Assembly: GCA_037200385.1 (NCBI GenBank) | Contig: JBBCGL010000001.1 | Location: 1 to 64,000 of the forward strand | Origin: Rhizomicrobium sp. | GTDB lineage: Bacteria > Pseudomonadota > Alphaproteobacteria > Micropepsales > Micropepsaceae | Reading direction: 5' to 3' | Length of the DNA stretch: 64,000 nt | Shown here: positions 10,101-18,767 of the stretch, in pieces | Numbering within the stretch: the stretch's first letter is position 1 | How the letters are laid out: every line of letters begins with the position of its first letter | Notes under the pieces: generated by a model | Databases searched by the model: none | What the model was told of the DNA's origin: nothing | The model's input: only the letters and a program-made list of their open reading frames with translations | Made by a program: the position numbers and the translations under genes

Positions 10101-13100
10101 CGTCTTCTCGCTGGTTCCGGTGACAAGCAGCGGCGGCGCCGCGGGCGGTCTCGTCGGGCATATGCAGGGCGGCACGATCACGACGGCGTTCGCGACCGGT
10201 GACGTGAACGGCAGCATGGCGGGTGGGCTGATCGGCGCCTTCGACAGCGGCGCAGTCAGCCAGGCCTATGCCAGCGGCGCGGTCACCGGCGCGGCGGCGG
10301 GCGGACTCTACGGCACGCTCGGCAGCGGCACGACCGCCGCGAGCTATTTCGACACCACGATCGACCCCACGCTCGCCGCGACCGCAAGCGGCGCGACGTC
10401 GGGCGCCTCGGGTCTCACCAGCACGCAGTTCACCAGCGCGGGCAATTTCGCCGGCTGGACCTTCGGCACGACGGCGGGCGCCGCCGGCTGGGTGATCGTC
10501 GACACCGACAGCACGCTCAACAATGCGGGCGGCGCCGCCGGCGGCACGCGGCCGATGTTCCTCGCCTCGGCGGCGACGGGCAGCGGCACGGCCACCATCA
10601 CCAACGGGCTGCAGCTCCAGCTCGTCGCGCTCAAGCTGTCGGGCAGCTACAATCTCGGCGGCAATATCGACATGAACGCCGTCGGCATCGCCAAGGCCTC
10701 GGGCCTGTGGCTGGGGCAGGGCTTCGTGCCGCTGGGCAGCGCGACATCCGATCCCACCTCGACCCCGTCATTCGTGGTCTACGCCACCACCAACCCCTAC
10801 ACGTCGGGCACGTTCGACGGCAAGAATTTCACGATCTCGAATCTCTACATCAACCGGCCCACCCAGGATTTCGTCGGCCTCTTCGGCTATACCGATGCTG
10901 CGACCATCCAGAACCTGACGGTGACCGGCAACATCACCGGCCGCGACTTCACCGGCGGCATCGTCGGCGACGGGGGCTATCAGCCGAGTTTCACCCACAC
11001 CACCGACATCGAGAGCACCAACGCCGCGGTGAACGTCACCGGCCGCGACTACACGGGCGGCATGGTCGGCTATGCCGATAACACCACGATCAACGACTTC
11101 TTCACGCACATCATGGGTTCGACCGGCAACGTCTCGGGCCGGAACTATGTCGGCGGCTTCATCGGCTATACGAACGAGGCATCCGGCGTCCCCATCTACA
11201 ACATCTACGCCACCGGCAATGTCAGCGGCAACGACTACGTCGGCGGCCTGGTCGGCGCGCTCTACGGCACGATGTGGACCAACGGCGCGGGCTGGCAGAC
11301 CTATGCCAGCGGCAATGTCAGCGGCCACGACTATGTCGGCGGCTATGCCGGTTTCACCAGCGGCCAGGTCCAGCCCCAGGACGGCGCGGCCTATGCCACC
11401 GGCAGCGTCACCGGCAACGACAATGTCGGCGGCTTCACCGGCTATGTCGATTACGGCGCGGACATCACGCAGTCCTTCGCGACGGGCAATGTGAGCGGCG
11501 TGATGAACGTCGGCGGTTTCGTCGGCAACAACGGCAGCGCGACCACGAACGAGTCCAATCTCACCGATGTGTTCGCGGAAGGCGGCGTGAGCGGCACGAC
11601 GAATGTCGGCGGGTTCGTGGGCTACAATCTCAACGGCATCTTCAACGCCTATGCCACCGGCGCGGTCGACGGCACGACCAATGTCGGCGGCTTCGCCGGC
11701 CTGAACGACTCGCAGCTTCAGGTCTCGCCCACGAATTCTTTCACCTCCTATGTCGCATTCGGCCATATCGTGGGGTCGTATGCGATGGGCTATGTCCAGG
11801 GCGCCACCAATGTCGGCGGCTTCGCCGGCAGCAACACGGCGGACGGCTCCGGTCACAGCCAGCCCGCGACGATCTCCGGCGCCTGGTTCAACACCACGTC
11901 CACCGGCCAGTCGCAGGGCGTGGGCGCCGCGAACGGCACCACGACCACGACCCATGGCGCGACAACCGCGACGCTCGCCGCGATGTCGCTCAGCGGCTAC
12001 GGCTTCAGCTCCAGCGACTGGTCCCTGGGCGGCAGCTTCCCGGTCTTGAAATTCCTCTATCCCTCCGGTTCCGAGACGTTCTGGGGCACGGTGCAATCGG
12101 GCATCGACACCGGCAGCGGCACGTCCGTCGTCGCCGGCGCGCGCGTCGAGGCGCGCGTCAGCGGCCTCTCCGGCACCGCGCTCGCGGCCGCCGCGGGCGT
12201 CGGTTCGAGCGGTGAGGACGGCCGCTTCTGGATCAACCTGCCCATCGGCACGATCGCCGCGACGCACGACTACCTGTTCTCGACCGCCGATGGCGCGACC
12301 TTCGTCAACGACCAGTCCGGCTATGCCGACCGCACCATCACCGCCAACGCCCTGACACAGGTCGAGGCGCCCGGCGGCAGCACCACGCTGTCCGCGCTCT
12401 CCGCCGACGCCGCGACGCTGATCGGCGCCAACACCGCGCTGTCGAGCCTGCTGTCGACGCGCACCGACCGCGTCCTCGAGGTCGACAACGGCGCGACGCT
12501 CGACATCGACCAGGCGCTTTCGACCGGCACGCTGCAGATCGTCGATCCGTCGCTCGGCACCGTGACTCAGAGCAAGCCGGTGACCGCCAGCCTGCTGATG
12601 CTGAATTCCCTCACCGGCACCACCACGCTGACCGACAGCGGCAACGCGATCGGCCAGGTGCAGGGCGATCTCGGTGCCTTGTCGCTCTACACCACCGGCG
12701 CGCTCACCGTCGGCGCCGCCGGCCTGGACTCCACCGGCTATGGCGGCGATCTGACCCTGCGCAGCGCCGGCGATCTCACTTTGGCCGGCGACATTCTCCT
12801 CGATCCGAGCGAGACGCTGGTGCTCGCCACGGCCGGCCACTTCATCAACGACGTCACCGATCTGCAGGCGGTCGGCGAGGGGGCCGGCGCGCGCTGGATC
12901 GTTTACTCCGCCGATCCCGACGGCGACACCTTCGGCACATCGATGGACAGCCAACAAACGGCGATCTGGGGCGCGACCTACGACACGGCCGCGCCCGGCA
13001 CGATCCCGGCGGGCAACATCTATGTCTTCGCCAATGCGCCGACACTCACGCTGGCGGCGGGTGACATCCACAAGACCTATGGCGACGATGCGGACAGCGC

Positions 13101-14388
13101 GCTGGCGAGCTACACCGTCTCCGGCCTGGAGGCCGGCGTGGCCAACGCCTTCCTCGGCGACCGGGCGTCGGACATCCTCGACGGCACGCCGGTCCTGACG
13201 TCCGATGGCGCGGCCGCCACCGCGCAGGTGACGGGCTCGCCCTATACGATCACGCTTTCGCCCGGCAGCGCGACGGCGCTGCACGGCTACACCATCGCCG
13301 CGAGCGGCACGATCACCGTCGATCCCAAGGCGCTCACGATCACGGCGCGTGATGCGAGCAAGACCTATGGCGATACGGCCACGCTGGCGGGATTCGACAC
13401 CGACGGCCTGGTCAACGGCGACACGGTTGCGTCGGTCGATCTCAGCAGCACCGGCGCGGCGTCCACGGCGCCTGTGGCCGGCGGTCCCTACGCCATCGTC
13501 GCAAGCAACGCGCAAGGCTCGGGCCTCGGAAACTACACCATCGGCTATGCGAACGGCGCGCTGACAGTCGATCCGCGCGCCTTGACCATCACGATCCGCG
13601 ACCTCAGCAAGGGTTACGGCAACGGGTTGATCTTCAGCGGTGCGGATTTCGATACCGACGGCCTCGTCAACGGCGATTCGGTTCGCGGCGTGAACATGAC
13701 GAGCCCCGGCAACCTCGCGACGGCGACGGTCGGCCAATACGCAATCTCGGGCAGCGCCTCGCGCGGCACGGGATTGGGCAACTACGCCATCACCTATGTG
13801 AGCGGCACGCTGACCGTCACCCCTCGCGCGTTGACCATAACGATCCGCGACCTGAGCAAGGTCTATGGCGACACGCTGGTCTTCAGCGGCAAGGACTTCG
13901 ACACCGATGGCCTCGTCAACGGCGATTCGGTTCGCGGTGTGAACATGACGAGCCCCGGCAACGTCGCCACGGCGGCGACGGGCCAATACGCCATCACGGG
14001 CAGCGCCGTGCGCGGCACGGGATTGGACAACTACGCCATCACCTATGTTAGCGGCACGCTGACCGTCGATCCGCGCACGCTGACGCTCACCGTGCAGAAC
14101 ATGAGCAAGATGCAAGGCACCCTGCTCGTCTTCAGCGGCGCCAATTTCACCGCCAGCGGTCTCGTCAACGGCGACACGGTCCGCGGTGTCAATATGACGA
14201 GCACCGGCGCATCGGCGGCGGCGGGGCCCGGCCGGTACGCCATCGTCGGCACGGCCGCGCGTGGCACCGGCCTGGACAACTACACGCTGGTCTTCGCGAA
14301 CGGTACGCTGACGGTGGACGCGCGCGCCGTCAACAACGCCATCCGCCAGGCAAGCTACGTCTACGACGGCACGTCGGCGACGCAGTGA
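7162..14388 (+). CDS. Large TpsA-type filamentous hemagglutinin-like exoprotein
   Basis: The 2408-aa protein starts with a signal peptide (basic n-region, cleavage near AWA-GD) and then a hemagglutination-activity/TPS domain (about residues 30-150; hallmark segments NGNMVVDQTTTRGIIDW, IEGRLGATGSVYVINPQG). A Ser/Thr/Gly/Ala-rich beta-helix follows, then GLUG-type repeats (about residues 990-1560, motif NVGGFxG), then MBG-like repeats (about 1960-2385). The GTG at 7162 is chosen because AGAGAGG lies about eight bases upstream and it opens the signal peptide; other in-frame starts exist at 7135 and 7144. The TpsB gene follows with a 4-bp overlap. The TPS domain should be recognised by that transporter and the rest exported to the cell surface as an adhesin. 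The C-terminus ends soon after the last repeat, with no toxin or anchor domain visible. Confidence 0.92.
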   Translation: MRLQSKSSRLSHRVAALTAAFALVHGTAWAGDTLPSGGRYVAGHGTIAASNGNMVVDQTTTRGIIDWKGFSIGAGNSMQFNNGNGATLNRVTGGSLSSIEGRLGATGSVYVINPQGVVIGPGGKVVTNGSFVAGTRGVDADTFMKNGALSAHGASAGDVANKGSIASANGDVILFGRNASNSGSISAPNGTAGLAAGNTLLLRPADGDPRIAVSGGTGSVTQSGSIAAAQAELAAANGNVYAIAGNGGAINATGTAVRGGHVWLTAGGTAQVSGTIAAKNADGGGGTVVVAGHDVSIGATARISADGAQGGTILIGGDQGGGNDPATKRVKAPVARAQTTTVAAGAQLSADADGSGAGNGGAVVVWSDMHTDFEGLLSARGGVAGGDGGFAEVSSHGLLDFLGATDLSAAHGTVGSLLLDPHNVTIVSGTGGTISSGSYAPTVDDSQLGATTLANALASANVTVSTGSSGSQVGNITVSAAVNWTGNHSLTLTSASGGAIAVNAAITATGTAGSTKTITLNAGTGGITTSAAITTTYNGSGTGITLSTTGAVTVGGALTANSVSGTGIAIVAPAGIAINGALSTTNGIVSLKAGDNTNTAATVTENASGSITASKLRLWSAATAQANSGSFTLGSASNAITTLAASVASLAFTNDKALTVGTVTTTGITVAGDSSLTTTVGAITETNAIGWTTANTFTLTSAAGIALNAATTATAGTLVLKPTGAVTQSTTAANAIKVGSLAMLGSTGSSYTLANTGNKVDTIAINTGSVTFQDANALTIGTVGGQSGIVAAGAVTIGDTGGITVAQDISETGTGAIAITADTGHTGTGTITWGGTGQRALSSNAAITTFANGYGGTTPSFSGSGSFNPYTTISTLAGLENIANNLSGSYALMADIDASAAGDFAPIGTAADPFTGAFDGQGHVISNLSIADISGNAVGLFGAIGSGASIRNIGIVSGSISGAGPAGAIVGENLGGTIGTVFSLVPVTSSGGAAGGLVGHMQGGTITTAFATGDVNGSMAGGLIGAFDSGAVSQAYASGAVTGAAAGGLYGTLGSGTTAASYFDTTIDPTLAATASGATSGASGLTSTQFTSAGNFAGWTFGTTAGAAGWVIVDTDSTLNNAGGAAGGTRPMFLASAATGSGTATITNGLQLQLVALKLSGSYNLGGNIDMNAVGIAKASGLWLGQGFVPLGSATSDPTSTPSFVVYATTNPYTSGTFDGKNFTISNLYINRPTQDFVGLFGYTDAATIQNLTVTGNITGRDFTGGIVGDGGYQPSFTHTTDIESTNAAVNVTGRDYTGGMVGYADNTTINDFFTHIMGSTGNVSGRNYVGGFIGYTNEASGVPIYNIYATGNVSGNDYVGGLVGALYGTMWTNGAGWQTYASGNVSGHDYVGGYAGFTSGQVQPQDGAAYATGSVTGNDNVGGFTGYVDYGADITQSFATGNVSGVMNVGGFVGNNGSATTNESNLTDVFAEGGVSGTTNVGGFVGYNLNGIFNAYATGAVDGTTNVGGFAGLNDSQLQVSPTNSFTSYVAFGHIVGSYAMGYVQGATNVGGFAGSNTADGSGHSQPATISGAWFNTTSTGQSQGVGAANGTTTTTHGATTATLAAMSLSGYGFSSSDWSLGGSFPVLKFLYPSGSETFWGTVQSGIDTGSGTSVVAGARVEARVSGLSGTALAAAAGVGSSGEDGRFWINLPIGTIAATHDYLFSTADGATFVNDQSGYADRTITANALTQVEAPGGSTTLSALSADAATLIGANTALSSLLSTRTDRVLEVDNGATLDIDQALSTGTLQIVDPSLGTVTQSKPVTASLLMLNSLTGTTTLTDSGNAIGQVQGDLGALSLYTTGALTVGAAGLDSTGYGGDLTLRSAGDLTLAGDILLDPSETLVLATAGHFINDVTDLQAVGEGAGARWIVYSADPDGDTFGTSMDSQQTAIWGATYDTAAPGTIPAGNIYVFANAPTLTLAAGDIHKTYGDDADSALASYTVSGLEAGVANAFLGDRASDILDGTPVLTSDGAAATAQVTGSPYTITLSPGSATALHGYTIAASGTITVDPKALTITARDASKTYGDTATLAGFDTDGLVNGDTVASVDLSSTGAASTAPVAGGPYAIVASNAQGSGLGNYTIGYANGALTVDPRALTITIRDLSKGYGNGLIFSGADFDTDGLVNGDSVRGVNMTSPGNLATATVGQYAISGSASRGTGLGNYAITYVSGTLTVTPRALTITIRDLSKVYGDTLVFSGKDFDTDGLVNGDSVRGVNMTSPGNVATAATGQYAITGSAVRGTGLDNYAITYVSGTLTVDPRTLTLTVQNMSKMQGTLLVFSGANFTASGLVNGDTVRGVNMTSTGASAAAGPGRYAIVGTAARGTGLDNYTLVFANGTLTVDARAVNNAIRQASYVYDGTSATQ
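10141..11840 (+). repeat. GLUG-type degenerate repeat block inside the TpsA gene
   Basis: The encoded protein repeats the pattern [YF]ATGNVSGxxxVGGFxG about every 20-40 residues, at least ten times. The DNA repeats are diverged (for example recurrent variants of TATGCCACCGGC and GTCGGCGGCTTC). GLUG motifs are known from surface and adhesin proteins, including peptidase and S-layer associated ones. Confidence 0.75.
13321..14316 (+). repeat. Four tandem 249-bp (83-aa) repeats in the TpsA 3' end
   Basis: Repeat units begin at 13321, 13570, 13819 and 14068, exactly 249 bp apart, and the next DxRA motif falls at 14317, again 249 bp on. Units open with DP[KR][AT]LT[IL]T and continue with xxSKxYG, FDTDGLVNGDSVRGVNMTS and GTGLxNYAITYxxGTLTV. 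Units 2 and 3 are nearly identical (for example CTCGTCAACGGCGATTCGGT is shared). The unit matches the MBG-type beta-sandwich repeats of bacterial surface proteins. The identical length with no indels points to recent duplication. Confidence 0.88.
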
Positions 14389-16181
14389 AGCGGCGGCGAG
14401 CCGAGGCTATGACCGCCTTGCGCGTTGCGTTCACGGCGTTGCTGCTGGGCTTTCTGCCGCTCGCGCCCGCCGCGGCGCAGGATTTCGGCAGTGTCGCGCC
14501 GCATCAGCCGGCGGCGCCGGCACAAGCCGCCGCGCCCCAGCCGCGTGCGGCGGTGCCTGCTGCAGTGCCTCCTGCGCAAAATGTCGAGCTGATCGGCCAT
14601 CTCAAAGGCCTGACGCTCGAGCCGTCCATCGACCGCATCAACCGCAACGGCGTCGTCACGGCCGGCGTCGTCATCGAGGTGCCTTTCGCCGAAGACCCCG
14701 AATTGCGCGAAATCCTCCAGACCTTTATCGGCCGCCCGCTGTACACCGCCGACCTGACGGCCATCGCCAGGATCGTCACGGACCATTATCGCGCCCACAA
14801 CCGGCCGGTGGTCGAGGTGAGCTTTCCCGAGCAGGACGTCAGCACCGGCGTCGTGCAGGCGGTGGTCACGGAGTCGCGCGTCGGGCGGGTCCGGTTCTCG
14901 GGCAACTACTACTTCGGCAAAGGTCTGCTCGCGAGCGAACTCGGCATGCGGCGCGGCGATCCGGTCGATTTCGGCGTGCTGGGCGCCGGCCTCAATGTGC
15001 TGAACCGCAATCCGTTCCGCGCCGTGAACGTGGTGCTGCAGAAGAGCGATCAAGCCGGCGCCACCGACCTCGCGTTCACGGTCGATGAGCGGCTTCCGCT
15101 GCGCCTGTACGCATCCTTCGACAACACCGGCGTCGCGATCACCGGCCGCGACCGCTACAGCGCCGGTTTCAACTGGGGCAACGTCCTGGGCCTCGATCAG
15201 CAGCTCTCCTATCAGTTCATCACTAGCCCCGATCTGTGGCGCGAGCGCGATCGCGGGCCGGGCCTGTCGAGCGCGCCGCGCTTCATCGCGCATTCGGTCA
15301 ATTACGTCGCACCGCTGCCCTGGGGCGATCTGTTCAACCTGTTCGGTTCCTACGTCACGCAGGTGCCCGACCTCGGGCCCGATTTCGGCCAGACCGGCCA
15401 CAGCCTGCAGTTCGGCGCGCGCTATCAGATGCCGCTGCGGGGCTCGAGCCGCTTCACCCAGCAGCTCCAGCTCGGCTTCGACTACAAGCGCGCCGACAAC
15501 AACCTCGCGTTCGGCGGCACCGGCATTTTCGCCAGTGCGACCGACACCGAACAGTTCCTGCTGATCTATGACGGTACGCTCGACGACGCGCTGGGACAGA
15601 CCGGCATCGAGAGCACACTGGTCTACAGCCCCGGCGGCCTCTCGGCGGGCAACTCCACGGCGGTGTTCCAGGCCTCCGGCGTGACCGGCGCGCATGCGAG
15701 CTATCTCTACGGCAATCTGCGCCTGACGCGCCTCGTCTTCCTGCCCTGGCATCTCAGTCTCGTGGCGCGGGTGGACGGCCAGTTTGCCTCGACCGAGCTT
15801 CTGCCGAGCGAACAACTCGGCGCCGGCGGGATCGACAGTGTGCGCGGCTATGAAGAGCGCGCCGCCAACGGCAGCGACGGCTACCTTGCGAGCCTGGAGC
15901 TGCGTGGTCCCACCATCGCGCCGCTGCACGATCTGGGTTTGTCCGCAGCCGATCAGCTCCAGCCGCTGGCATTCTGGGACTACGGCAACGTCTCGTTCAA
16001 GAACGCGCAAGCGTCGGGTCCGCGAGCCGCGGAGCTGCAAAGCGTCGGCGTCGGCGCGCGCTATAGCGTCGGCCGCTATCTCGATGTGCGCTTCGACTAT
16101 GGCTGGCAGATCGAGAAGCTGCCGGTTTCCGGCGCGGGATTGGGCAACCTGGCCACCGTCTCGGTGACGCTCGGCTACTAA
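14385..16181 (+). CDS. TpsB-type two-partner secretion transporter (ShlB/FhaC/HecB family)
   Basis: The 598-aa protein (or 590 aa from the ATG at 14409) has a signal peptide ending near AAAQD, a proline/alanine linker, a POTRA domain (about residues 70-165; IEVPFAEDPELREILQTFIG, HYRAHNRPVVEVSFPEQDV) and a ShlB/FhaC barrel. It ends with LATVSVTLGY, a terminal aromatic outer-membrane signature. VRGYEERAANGSDGY matches the conserved VRGY loop of TpsB and Omp85 proteins. The GTG at 14385 overlaps the TpsA stop (GTGA) and gives the signal peptide a basic KRRR n-region, which favours it. It translocates the upstream exoprotein across the outer membrane. Its 3' end overlaps the convergent regulator gene by 4 bp. 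Confidence 0.93.
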   Translation: MKRRRAEAMTALRVAFTALLLGFLPLAPAAAQDFGSVAPHQPAAPAQAAAPQPRAAVPAAVPPAQNVELIGHLKGLTLEPSIDRINRNGVVTAGVVIEVPFAEDPELREILQTFIGRPLYTADLTAIARIVTDHYRAHNRPVVEVSFPEQDVSTGVVQAVVTESRVGRVRFSGNYYFGKGLLASELGMRRGDPVDFGVLGAGLNVLNRNPFRAVNVVLQKSDQAGATDLAFTVDERLPLRLYASFDNTGVAITGRDRYSAGFNWGNVLGLDQQLSYQFITSPDLWRERDRGPGLSSAPRFIAHSVNYVAPLPWGDLFNLFGSYVTQVPDLGPDFGQTGHSLQFGARYQMPLRGSSRFTQQLQLGFDYKRADNNLAFGGTGIFASATDTEQFLLIYDGTLDDALGQTGIESTLVYSPGGLSAGNSTAVFQASGVTGAHASYLYGNLRLTRLVFLPWHLSLVARVDGQFASTELLPSEQLGAGGIDSVRGYEERAANGSDGYLASLELRGPTIAPLHDLGLSAADQLQPLAFWDYGNVSFKNAQASGPRAAELQSVGVGARYSVGRYLDVRFDYGWQIEKLPVSGAGLGNLATVSVTLGY

Positions 16182-17104
16182 TCCATCTCGCCGATGGCAC
16201 GCAGGGCCGCGCGCGCGGCGTGGGCAAGACCCATGAAGATGGACGCGTGATAGCGGATCACGGTGTCCCGCAAGACAGTCTCCAGCACGAGGGTGGAGTC
16301 GCCGGCATTGCGGCGTACCAGGCCCGCGGCTTCCGCATCGCGCAACAGCTTGCGCACATGCGGTCGCGACACCCGGAATTCGCTCGCCAGGGCGTTGATC
16401 GAGAGCGGGATCGGCCGGGACGGCGGCAACGTGTCGTCCGGCTTGCCGGAGACGCATAGCCGGAACAGGATGCCCAGCCCGGCATTGCGCCTGTCGAACA
16501 GCGATATCTCGCTGGTGTCGCCCCGCCGCGACGCATTGGCGAGCCCGTTGCAGACGATGAGCACGAAGCTCTTATAGATTCTGGCATCGTCGAAGCGGTC
16601 GGCGATCATGAGCGCCTGCGGCTCGATCAGCGAAAGACTGATCATCTGCCGGCGGAACACTTCGTTGAAGAACTCGCGCGTCTCGCGGCTCAGGATGTAG
16701 CGGCGGGAGCGGCGGTCGGGTTGCACCGGATCGGGCACGATGTAGCCGACCATGCGCAGGTTGATCAGGATCGCGGTGGCGCGGCCGGGATTCGTCAGCC
16801 CGACTTCGACGCAGAAGTCGCGCACCGTGGCATGGGTGACGATGCCGCGCGCATCGAGATACAGGACGAAGAGGCCCAGCAATGCGCGATGGATGTCGAT
16901 CATGACCCGCGCCATCTTCGGATGAGCTTGGCTGATCGCCAGCGTGTCGCGCATCATCGTTTCGCAGGCTTCGCGGAAACGTGGATGGCCGACCATCCGC
17001 GCCAAGACCTCGTCGTCCGCTCTGACCCTGCCGACGATCGCGTCGGCCCAGTAGCCGAGCCCCCTGGGTTCGATTTCGGCGGTTTTTGCGGCAGCATTAC
17101 CCAT
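16178..17104 (-). CDS. Winged-helix regulator-like protein of unknown family
   Basis: The 308-aa protein shows a helix-turn-helix near its C-terminal third (SINALASEFRVSRPHVRKLL, then DAEAAGLVRRN, a winged-helix pattern). An earlier segment (VRDFCVEVGLTNPGRATAIL, MVGYIVPDP) looks like a second winged helix. No enzymatic domain is seen. The ATG at 17104 is chosen because the region further upstream is low in coding character and because a palindrome abuts this start. It lies tail-to-tail with tpsB, so it may control the secretion locus or the biosynthetic locus that follows; neither is proven. The family was not recognised by name. Confidence 0.7.
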   Translation of the reverse strand: MGNAAAKTAEIEPRGLGYWADAIVGRVRADDEVLARMVGHPRFREACETMMRDTLAISQAHPKMARVMIDIHRALLGLFVLYLDARGIVTHATVRDFCVEVGLTNPGRATAILINLRMVGYIVPDPVQPDRRSRRYILSRETREFFNEVFRRQMISLSLIEPQALMIADRFDDARIYKSFVLIVCNGLANASRRGDTSEISLFDRRNAGLGILFRLCVSGKPDDTLPPSRPIPLSINALASEFRVSRPHVRKLLRDAEAAGLVRRNAGDSTLVLETVLRDTVIRYHASIFMGLAHAARAALRAIGEMD

Positions 17105-17519
17105 AATGGGTTCTAACCCATCGCGGCCGGACAGGCGAGGGAAGCCTTGTTCGTGCGTCCGCCGCAGCGATACTGCACCGCAACATTCCCGCGCCATGTC
17201 ACGTTTTTTTTGGTGACTCCATCGGATCACAACAGGCTCTGGGGATGCGATCGGCCGCGGGGCATGCGGCCGAACTCGCAAGATGAAAAAAATTCTTCCA
17301 CCTCTTGACGCTCTTCGAGGACGTTCCCATCTGGTGTTCTCAGTCGCGGGCTTTCTCGCCGCGGCGTTCTCACCCGCGCCGGATGTCACGGTGCCCGACG
17401 AAATTTGAAGCCTGCCAGACGTCTTTTCCTCTCCATGCGGGAAAAGCGCGAATAAGCATATCCACCACGCCGCATGCTGCCGGCATCGCCGCGACGCGTC
17501 AGGTCGCAGATGTCAAGGA
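17105..17519. other. 415-bp intergenic region with a strong stem-loop
   Basis: No gene is seen. It contains TCGGCCGC-N7-GCGGCCGA (17251-17273), perfect 8-bp arms that would form a very stable hairpin. No T-run follows on either strand, so it is not a classical intrinsic terminator. It lies between the end of the dioxygenase gene and the start of the regulator gene, both on the minus strand, and presumably holds the regulator promoter. Confidence 0.6.
17106..17121. promoter_or_regulatory. Palindrome abutting the regulator start codon
   Basis: ATGGGTT-CT-AACCCAT forms perfect 7-bp arms one base upstream of the start codon of the winged-helix regulator gene and replaces any Shine-Dalgarno sequence. 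A dimeric regulator bound here would block transcription or initiation, so autoregulation is plausible. As RNA it would fold a hairpin over the ribosome site. Confidence 0.55.
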
Positions 17520-18740
17520 CTACCGTCCCGCGGCAGATTGGGCCTGTGCTTCTGACGCCGGGATCAGGTCGGCCGCCACGGATATCCGGGGCTCTTCGAG
17601 GCCCGTCGGCACGACGTCATGAAACAGGTGCGAGGGGAAGAGGATCAACCGGCCTTCGACCGGTTTGATGAACCTCGTGCCCCAGCACGGCCGATAGCCG
17701 CCGGTGTAGCGCTCGCATTTTCCAAGCACCAGGGAACCTCTCTCGTCGTTCGCCTCCGATACGATGCGGGGAACGCGAACATAGTAGACGCTCGAGATGT
17801 AACCGGCGCGATGGATGTGTTCGCCATTGGCGCCGTCGCGGCGCAGGACGACATTGGCGCTGAACAAGGTTCCCGCTTCGGGCGGCGGCATGACCGCATC
17901 GAGACCCAGGGCGGATAGCTGCCGGATATAGGAGTCCATGGCGTCCCGGATGAAAGCCAGGAGCGCCGTCATGGCGGGCTGCGACCGCGTTTGCGGCGCG
18001 TAGTCGATCTCGAGGCCATCGCGCTGTGCGCGGGCCGGCCTGACGTCCGCCAGGATCTCCTCCGCCAGCAGTCTGTTGAAATTGGCGAGGCCACCGAACG
18101 CGGCGGGCGGATCGAACGACATCGCCACGACGTGGCGGTCGAGGTCGACGAGCTTCGACGCCTCGCTTGTGCGGCCCAGCCGGCTGAACGCGATGGCGCG
18201 GTGCGCGCGTACGATCGCGGTGTCCTGATAACGCCGAGCCAGGCCGTCGCAGAACGCAAGCAAAGTCGTCGGATCCGGATCGGGCGCGAGCGGCGCAAGC
18301 AGGGCATGCATGGCATTCAACCGTCTGTCGCCCAGTTCGAGCACGGACAGAAACGCCTGCCGTGCCTCTTCGGAACGGCCGAGCAGCGAGAGCGCCTGGC
18401 CGCGATGAAAGGCGATCTCCGCCGTCGCAGGCACCGCGTCGCTCCGCATGCAGACGTCGAGCGCCGCTTGGCCTTCGCCGAGCTCCAGATAGCATTGCGC
18501 CAGCAAAATCCAGGCGGTGCGATCGCGCGCTTCTCGCGCTACGGCCTGCTCGAAGGCTTGCGCGGCCGCGCGAAAATCGCCCGTGGCCACATACGCCTCG
18601 CCAAGCGATGCGAAAAGCGCCGCATCGTCCGGCCGAACGGCGATCGCCTTGTGCAGCAGCGAGATGGTGATTCCGGTCGGAAGGCTTCGGCTCGTCTCGG
18701 TGGTCAGCCAATGCATGGGCCGACAATGCGGAACTTCCAC
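17520..18740 (-). CDS. TPR protein with C-terminal 2-oxoglutarate/Fe(II) dioxygenase-like domain (copy A)
   Basis: The 406-aa protein has tetratricopeptide repeats over about residues 25-190 (DDAALFASLGEAYVATGDF, RTAWILLAQCYLELGEGQAA) and a C-terminal domain of the 2OG-FeII_Oxy_5 type. Its likely iron-ligand segments are GEHIHRAGYISSVYYV and LILFPSHLFHDVVPT, followed by RISVAADLIP. The start is GTG at 18740 or ATG at 18716; neither has a good ribosome site. It is a tandem paralogue of the next upstream gene, only 27 bp away, and both read with the A-PCP-TE gene. A role in hydroxylating a peptide or carrier-bound intermediate of this locus is inferred; the substrate is unknown. Confidence 0.8.
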   Translation of the reverse strand: MEVPHCRPMHWLTTETSRSLPTGITISLLHKAIAVRPDDAALFASLGEAYVATGDFRAAAQAFEQAVAREARDRTAWILLAQCYLELGEGQAALDVCMRSDAVPATAEIAFHRGQALSLLGRSEEARQAFLSVLELGDRRLNAMHALLAPLAPDPDPTTLLAFCDGLARRYQDTAIVRAHRAIAFSRLGRTSEASKLVDLDRHVVAMSFDPPAAFGGLANFNRLLAEEILADVRPARAQRDGLEIDYAPQTRSQPAMTALLAFIRDAMDSYIRQLSALGLDAVMPPPEAGTLFSANVVLRRDGANGEHIHRAGYISSVYYVRVPRIVSEANDERGSLVLGKCERYTGGYRPCWGTRFIKPVEGRLILFPSHLFHDVVPTGLEEPRISVAADLIPASEAQAQSAAGR

Positions 18741-18767
18741 GAGCCAGACAAGGTCGCGCTCACGCGT

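Noticed and set aside
10768-14115. 1115-aa minus-strand frame opposite the TpsA repeats
   Set aside because: It is a shadow of the repeated coding strand; composition is dominated by A, G, R, V and D with no signal peptide or fold signature.
17251-17273. Strong hairpin as intrinsic terminator
   Set aside because: No T-run follows the stem on either strand.
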